Shown here in pieces: positions 58,106 through 64,000 of a stretch of 64,000 nucleotides of DNA; position 1 is the first letter of the stretch, and each line of letters starts with the position of its first letter. Origin of the DNA: Mycolicibacterium agri (GTDB lineage Bacteria; Actinomycetota; Actinomycetes; Mycobacteriales; Mycobacteriaceae). The translations under genes and the position numbers were made by a program. The DNA lies in NCBI RefSeq assembly GCF_002553505.1, contig NZ_PDCP01000017.1, positions 1 through 64,000 of the forward strand, in the 5' to 3' direction. The notes beneath the pieces were generated by a model. The model did not search any database and was not told where the DNA came from. It was given only the letters and a program-made list of their open reading frames with translations.

Positions 58106-59403
58106 CGATGACGCGACAGATCCACCTCAACATCAACGTGAACAGCAGTGGCCGCCACCCCGCTTCATGGCGGGTGGCCGACGATCCGACGGCATTCCTC
58201 AAACCCTCCTTCTACGAGGAAATCGGGCAGATCGCCGAGGCCGGGCGGCTCGACGCGGTGTTCTTCTCCGACGGATTCGACTACGGGGCACCGGCGGTCG
58301 CGCGGCCGTGGCAGGCATTCGACCCGATCGTCCCGCTCACCGCAGTGGCCAGGGCCACCGAACGAATCGGGCTGGTGGCGACGGTGTCGTCCAGCTTCGA
58401 GCCTCCGTACACGATCGCCCGCAAGATCGCCTCGCTGGACTACATTTCGGGCGGCCGCGCGGCGTGGAATGTCGTGACCACCCGTGCAGCCGCCTCGTCG
58501 AAGCTGTTCGGATACGACGAACAACCCCCGGCCGAGGAACGCTACGGGCGCGCCGAAGAGGCGGTGCGGGTCGTCACCGCGCTCTGGGACACGTGGGACC
58601 GCGACGCAGTGATCGCCGATCAGTCGTCGGGAAAGTTCGTCGACGTATCCCGCATCCATCCAATCGACTTCACCGGCAAGCACTTCCGCGTCGTCGGGGC
58701 ATTGAACGTGCCGCGGTCGCCGCAGGGACGCCCGGTTCTGCTGCAGGCCGGCGGCTCACCGCAGGGGGTCGATCTCGCAGCACGCCACGCCGACGCGGTG
58801 TTCACGGTCAACCACACGCTGCCCGCGGCCCAGGAGTTCTATCGCACGCTCAAGACCAAGGCGGCGGGCTATGGGCGCAACCCCGACGAGATCGTCGTGC
58901 TGCCGGGCCTTTTTCCCGTGCTCGGGAGCACCGAGAAGGAGGCCCGCGACCGCAAACAGTGGTTGGATGACGTCGGCGGCTTCGACCAGGATCTCCATAT
59001 GCTCAGCGCCGCACTGAATCTCGATGTCGGCGACCTGCGGCTGGACGCCGAGTTGCCGTGGGACAAGATCGACGACGTCGCGTCGAGCCGTGCCGGTGTC
59101 GGGTTCGCCTCGGCGCTGCTGGACCTGGCGCGAAGGGAGCGACTGACCGTGCGGCAGTTGTTGGAGCGCAACCCGAACGGCCATCGGATGATCGTCGGTA
59201 CGCCGGAGCAGATCGCGGACTCCATCGAGGAATGGGTCACCACCCGTGGCGCCGACGGGTTCAACCTGAACACCGACTACTTCCCGGACGGCCTGCGCCT
59301 CATCGTCGACCAGCTGGTCCCCGAACTGCAGCGCCGCGGTCTGTTTCGTCGCGAGTACGAAGGGACAACGCTGCGTGAGCACCTCGGGCTGCCGATCCCG
59401 TGA
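58102..59403 (+). CDS. NtaA/DszA/SnaA-family FMN-dependent monooxygenase
   Basis: 433 residues from ATG 58102. Bacterial-luciferase-like barrel of the NtaA/DszA class: FYEEIGQIAEAGRLDAVFFSDGF, LTAVARATERIGLVATVSSSFEPPYTIARKIASLDYISGGRAAWNVVTT, YDEQPPAEERYGRAEEAVRVV, FTGKHFRVVGALNVPRSPQGRPVLLQAGGSPQGVDLAARHADAVF. Uses FMNH2 from a partner reductase to oxidise or desulfurise substrates. With the DszC-like enzyme it would cleave C-S bonds and release sulfite, which the rhodanese protein could handle. Last gene of the operon; convergent with the O-methyltransferase gene. Confidence 0.93.
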   Translation: MTMTRQIHLNINVNSSGRHPASWRVADDPTAFLKPSFYEEIGQIAEAGRLDAVFFSDGFDYGAPAVARPWQAFDPIVPLTAVARATERIGLVATVSSSFEPPYTIARKIASLDYISGGRAAWNVVTTRAAASSKLFGYDEQPPAEERYGRAEEAVRVVTALWDTWDRDAVIADQSSGKFVDVSRIHPIDFTGKHFRVVGALNVPRSPQGRPVLLQAGGSPQGVDLAARHADAVFTVNHTLPAAQEFYRTLKTKAAGYGRNPDEIVVLPGLFPVLGSTEKEARDRKQWLDDVGGFDQDLHMLSAALNLDVGDLRLDAELPWDKIDDVASSRAGVGFASALLDLARRERLTVRQLLERNPNGHRMIVGTPEQIADSIEEWVTTRGADGFNLNTDYFPDGLRLIVDQLVPELQRRGLFRREYEGTTLREHLGLPIP

Positions 59404-59407
59404 GCCG

Positions 59408-60070
59408 CTATGTCACCAGCGCGACCGCAAAGCCGTCCCAGTTCTTGGTGCCGACGGTCTGAATCGCCGCGGCCTCCAGCCGCGGGTGTTCGCCGATCAT
59501 GTCGAACATCGCGCGCACCCCCTTGGCCTGTTGGTCGTCGTCGGCCGGATTCAGCACACGCCCCATCCGAGCGATGTTGTCCACCACGATGATTGAGCCC
59601 GGTCGGCCCAGCTTCAGCGCCCACTCGACGTAGGCGGTGTTGTTCTCCTTGTCGGCGTCGATGAAGAACATGTCGAACGGTTCGCCGCGGTCGGCCAACG
59701 TCGGCAGCGTGTCCAGCGCGGCCCCGACGATGATCTCGATGCGGTCGGCCACGCCCGCCCGCTCGAAATTCGCGCGCGCCACCTCCGCATGCCGTGGCTC
59801 GTACTCCAGCGTGACGACACGGCCGTCGAGGCCGACACCGCGGGCCAGGTTGATCGTGCTGTAACCGGCCAGCGTGCCGATCTCCAACACCCGCTTGGCG
59901 TGCGTCATCGTCGCCAGCAGCGACAGCAGTTTGCCGTGTTGCGCCGACACCTCGATGGCCGGCATGCCCGCCGCCGCAGCGGATTCCCGTGCCGCGCGCA
60001 ACGCGTCGTCCTCGGTGTGCAGCACGCGGGTGAAAAGCTCGTCGAGGGCCTGGGCGTCGGGTTCACTCAC
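59408..60070 (-). CDS. SAM-dependent O-methyltransferase (Rv0187-like)
   Basis: 220 residues, a class I catechol-O-methyltransferase-like protein: the SAM motif RVLEIGTLAGYSTINLARGVG, acidic VVTLEYEPRHAEVARANFERAGV, metal-site region FDMFFIDADKENNTAYVEWALKLGRPG and VVDNIARMGRVLNPADDD. Probably methylates a hydroxylated aromatic or lipid-related alcohol with Mg2+; substrate unknown. The length equals the 220 residues recalled for Rv0187. It starts the return to the conserved backbone, and begins 10 bp before the metallohydrolase gene stop, in the same orientation. Confidence 0.92.
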   Translation of the reverse strand: MSEPDAQALDELFTRVLHTEDDALRAARESAAAAGMPAIEVSAQHGKLLSLLATMTHAKRVLEIGTLAGYSTINLARGVGLDGRVVTLEYEPRHAEVARANFERAGVADRIEIIVGAALDTLPTLADRGEPFDMFFIDADKENNTAYVEWALKLGRPGSIIVVDNIARMGRVLNPADDDQQAKGVRAMFDMIGEHPRLEAAAIQTVGTKNWDGFAVALVT

Positions 60071-60080
60071 TTATCCGACG

Positions 60081-60575
60081 TTACTGCACGCCCTCCTTGG
60101 CGTAGACCACCCGCAGCACGTGGGCGACCTCGGGACCCATCACCGCCTCGGCGAGCTCGCAGAACGTCGCCACGAACTGCGGGCCGTGCGGCGGCTCGGC
60201 GTCGCACAGATGATGGGCGACCTCGTGCAGCACCACGAGTTCGCGCAACGCCCAGGTGGTGTGCCGGTCCGGCACGGCGATGACGGCGCCGGCGTCGTCA
60301 CGCGAATAATGCGCGGCGGTGGCGCCCCGGCGCGGTCGAACGCTCAGCGCCCCCGCCGTCGGCCAGCGCGCGCGAACCGACCCGAGCGTGAGGACGTCGT
60401 CGACGTAGCGCTGCACCGACTCCACCGACGCGAATCGGGCCTCCGGAGGCAACGTGAGGTTCGTGCCGAAGAACTCGATCGCGCGGTTGCCGTGCTCGGC
60501 CACCCTGTCGAACAGGGTCCGCACAAATTCCTCTGCGGCGTATACCTTGGCGCGCTGGGTATCTCGAGCCGTCAC
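60081..60575 (-). CDS. Small HExxH metallohydrolase-like protein (TIGR04338 type, Rv0185-like)
   Basis: 164 residues from GTG 60575, overlapping the DUF2786 stop by 4 bases. A zinc-site motif LVVLHEVAHHLCD (HEVAH, about residue 113) is followed at distance by HGPQFVATFCELAEAVMG, giving a possible third ligand. The N-terminus (QRAKVYAAEEFVRTLFDRV) is helical. Likely a minigluzincin-like peptidase or hydrolase; substrate unknown. The upstream 42-codon extension is Arg-rich shadow. Coupled to the DUF2786 gene. Confidence 0.87.
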   Translation of the reverse strand: MTARDTQRAKVYAAEEFVRTLFDRVAEHGNRAIEFFGTNLTLPPEARFASVESVQRYVDDVLTLGSVRARWPTAGALSVRPRRGATAAHYSRDDAGAVIAVPDRHTTWALRELVVLHEVAHHLCDAEPPHGPQFVATFCELAEAVMGPEVAHVLRVVYAKEGVQ

Positions 60576-61321
60576 CGGTTCAGGGCGGCACGCGCGCCGC
60601 TGAGCTCCTCGGTGGGTCCGAGCCGCGCCCGTCGCCCCGCGCGGTCGCCGGCCCGCCTCGCCGCCGACGAATACCCGGCCGTCGCGCTGGTGGCGCGCCA
60701 CGTGCCGCGCGCATCGGAGGTCTGCCGATAGAAATCTTTGAGCTCAAGGTCCTTGTTGCGCAACGCGATCGCGGTGCCCGGGCGGCCGGTCTCGCTCTCC
60801 GTCGCCTCCTGCCGGGCCTGCTCTCGCGCCTCAGCCAGGCGCTTCCCGATGCGCGCGCCGAACGCCAATTGGAAGTTGATGCGCGCGGTGATGGTCGGGG
60901 TCGGCCGGTGAGCACCGGAGGCGATGTAGGCCTCCGACGCCTTGACCATCTGCATCACCAGGCTTGCGTACAGCGAATGGCTGGTGTCGATGTCCTCGGG
61001 AAAACCGTAGGCGTAGACGAACGTCGAGTTCGACGCGATGTCGCATTTGACGTCGTTGGCGTGGGCGATCACCACGAACAACTGCACATAGGTGCGCAGG
61101 CCCTTCGTGCCGGCGTTGCCGATCGTGATGGTGCGCTGCACCGGCACCTGCGCCTTGGTGCGTTTCTCGGAATGTGAACGCGCAACCGCGAGGTCGATCG
61201 ACGTCGCCGTCGCCAACCGCTGCGCGGCGGCCATGAACGCCTCGGCTTCATGCGGATTGTCGGTGCCCTCGGCCTGGCGCAGCAGCGCCGCGATCTTGGC
61301 CAGCATCTTGTCGTCAGTCAT
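60572..61321 (-). CDS. DUF2786 domain protein (Rv0184-like)
   Basis: 249 residues, as recalled for Rv0184. The N-terminal DUF2786 module is MLAKIAALLRQAEGTDNPHEAEAFMAAAQRLATATSIDLAVARS. A mixed alpha/beta middle (TIGNAGTKGLRTYVQLFVVIAHANDVKCDI) is followed by a long charged helix (RIGKRLAEAREQARQEATES) and an Arg-rich, probably nucleic-acid-binding, tail. Function unknown. The ATG at 61321 lies inside the first unit of a 33-bp tandem repeat whose other copies upstream also contain ATG, so the leader carries two mini-ORFs. Confidence 0.88.
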   Translation of the reverse strand: MTDDKMLAKIAALLRQAEGTDNPHEAEAFMAAAQRLATATSIDLAVARSHSEKRTKAQVPVQRTITIGNAGTKGLRTYVQLFVVIAHANDVKCDIASNSTFVYAYGFPEDIDTSHSLYASLVMQMVKASEAYIASGAHRPTPTITARINFQLAFGARIGKRLAEAREQARQEATESETGRPGTAIALRNKDLELKDFYRQTSDARGTWRATSATAGYSSAARRAGDRAGRRARLGPTEELSGARAALNR

Positions 61322-61409
61322 ACGCGATCCACTTCGTTACTCGCTTGCCGTCATACGCGATCCACTTCGTTACTCGCTTGCCGTCATACGCGATCCACTT
61401 CGTTACTCG
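61317..61409. repeat. 33-bp tandem repeat, 2.8 copies, spanning the DUF2786 start
   Basis: Units at 61317-61349, 61350-61382 and a partial 61383-61409 are identical in sequence (core ATACGCGATCCACTTCGTTA). On the minus strand each unit contains an ATG. The ATG in unit 1 is the gene start; those in units 2 and 3 read ATG ACG GCA AGC GAG TAA, a five-codon ORF (MTASE). No spacers, so it is not a CRISPR. The rest of the 125-bp gap (61322-61446) shows nothing else. Confidence 0.9.
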
Positions 61410-61446
61410 ATTACTCGCTCGCATCTCGTCGGGCACCAGCCTAAAG

Positions 61447-63284
<1,838 letters not shown>

Positions 63285-63308
63285 CTAACCAACCGGAGGA
63301 AAACCTCG

Positions 63309-64000
63309 GTGCCGGTTGTCGGTGCGCTGCGTAAGCTCGTCGGCGTGAGCGTGCTCGCGGAGGGCTTGGAACCAGCCGGCGTACGGGCCGGCCCAGAAGA
63401 TGCAGACGCTTTTCTCGCCGATGCGCAGCGGTACCGGCGCGAACTGCTGGCGCACTGCTATCGCATGACGGGTTCGCTGCACGACGCTGAGGATCTCGTC
63501 CAGGAAACCTATCTTCGGGCGTGGAAGAGCTACAAGGGATTTGAGGGCAAATCCTCGGTGCGCACGTGGCTGTACCGCATTGCCACCAACACCTGCCTGA
63601 CCGCGCTGGAGGGCAAGCAGCGCCGGCCGCTGCCGACCGGGCTGGGCCAAGCCAGCGCCGATCCCGCCGACGAGTTGACCCAACGCGGCGAGGTGCCGTG
63701 GCTGGAGCCGCTGCCCGACGGGGCGGATGACCCCACCGACCCGTCGACGATCGTCGGCTCCCGCGAGTCGGTCCGGCTGGCGTTCGTCGCAGCCCTGCAG
63801 CACTTGTCGCCGCGGCAGCGCGCCGTGCTGGTCCTGCGCGACGTGTTGCAGTGGAAGGCCGCCGAGGTCGGCGAGGCGATCGGGGCGTCGACGGCAGCGG
63901 TGAACAGCCTGCTGCAACGCGCCCGTGCGCAGCTCGACGCCGTCGGACCCAGCGAGGACGACAAATTGGACCCGCCGGGCACGCCGGAGGCCAAGGATCT
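63309..64000 (+). CDS. sigG: ECF sigma factor SigG, N-terminal part
   Basis: Open from GTG 63309 to the right edge: 230 codons, truncated by the window (about 370 residues expected). GGAGG lies 9 bases before the GTG. Region 2: YRRELLAHCYRMTGSLHDAEDLVQETYLRAWKSYKGF, then SSVRTWLYRIATNTCLTALEGKQRRPLPTGLG. Region 4: AFVAALQHLSPRQRAVLVLRDVLQWKAAEVGEAIGASTAAVNSLLQRARAQL. SigG-type (ECF41/SigJ-like) factors carry a C-terminal SnoaL-like domain, which would lie beyond the window. Associated with the DNA-damage response in M. tuberculosis. GTG 63345 is an alternative start. Confidence 0.93.
   Translation, partial: MPVVGALRKLVGVSVLAEGLEPAGVRAGPEDADAFLADAQRYRRELLAHCYRMTGSLHDAEDLVQETYLRAWKSYKGFEGKSSVRTWLYRIATNTCLTALEGKQRRPLPTGLGQASADPADELTQRGEVPWLEPLPDGADDPTDPSTIVGSRESVRLAFVAALQHLSPRQRAVLVLRDVLQWKAAEVGEAIGASTAAVNSLLQRARAQLDAVGPSEDDKLDPPGTPEAKD

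Noticed and set aside
61317..61409. CRISPR array
   Set aside because: Repeats are directly abutting with no spacers, fewer than three full copies, no cas genes.

Overview
The window is chromosomal DNA of a fast-growing mycobacterium (Mycolicibacterium type). GC content is high. The gene content and order match, in reverse order, the Mycobacterium tuberculosis segment from about Rv0216 down to sigG (Rv0182c): an Rv0216-like hydratase, fadD4, pckG, the Rv0210/Rv0209 pair, trmB, an Rv0207c-like NYN protein, mmpL3, the Rv0205/Rv0204c membrane proteins, Rv0203-type haem-binding proteins, mmpL11, the omamB/omamA pair, zmp1, an LdtMt4-type L,D-transpeptidase, an Rv0191-like MFS pump, ricR, ilvD, an Rv0187-like O-methyltransferase, Rv0185/Rv0184-like genes, the Rv0183-like monoacylglycerol lipase and sigG. 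Rv numbers are from memory of gene order and family, not from a search. No tRNA, rRNA, insertion sequence, prophage or CRISPR array was recognised.

Layout. 1-8.1 kb is accessory metabolism: a tripartite tricarboxylate transporter (tctB-tctA-tctC, minus strand) faces an IclR regulator. A VOC/glyoxalase-MFS pair carries the same IclR-type palindrome in its promoter. Next come a MaoC hydratase and a fadD4 gene broken by one in-frame amber codon. 8.2-14.3 kb holds pckG, two overlapping GTPase-like genes with degenerate P-loops, and trmB plus an NYN gene. 14.3-27.4 kb is the MmpL3/MmpL11 region (trehalose monomycolate export and haem handling): mmpL3, membrane proteins, a PrrAB-like two-component system co-oriented with a haem-binding protein, a second haem-binding protein, and mmpL11, whose C-terminal tail has an unusual His/Asn/Gly-rich stretch. 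27.4-37.4 kb holds omamB/omamA (Mce transporter accessory proteins), the M13 metalloprotease zmp1, a tightly overlapping five-gene MoxR/DUF58/DUF4129 operon, an L,D-transpeptidase and an MFS pump.

37.4-43.4 kb is a sulfane-sulfur module. A CsoR-family regulator lacking the copper-ligand His (CstR-like) diverges from two metallo-beta-lactamase/rhodanese fusions (persulfide dioxygenase type). It sits beside ricR, a true Cys-His-Cys copper sensor with an operator of nearly the same sequence, and then ilvD. 43.4-49 kb is a sugar or polyol catabolic operon (LacI regulator, ribokinase, RpiB-family isomerase, MHS transporter) with tandem 14-bp LacI operators, next to a TetR-SDR pair.

49-59.4 kb holds an MmpL4/5-type transporter without an MmpS. 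It diverges from a six-gene organosulfur operon: a four-rhodanese protein, an SsuCBA-like ABC transporter, a DszC/SfnB-like monooxygenase and a DszA/NtaA-like FMN monooxygenase. A 19-bp inverted repeat lies between the two divergent units. 59.4-64 kb returns to the conserved backbone, ending in the first part of sigG. A 33-bp tandem repeat precedes the DUF2786 gene and creates repeated five-codon mini-ORFs.

Across the window, neighbouring co-directional genes very often overlap by 4 bases (ATGA/GTGA), which points to translational coupling. That pattern was used to choose many starts.
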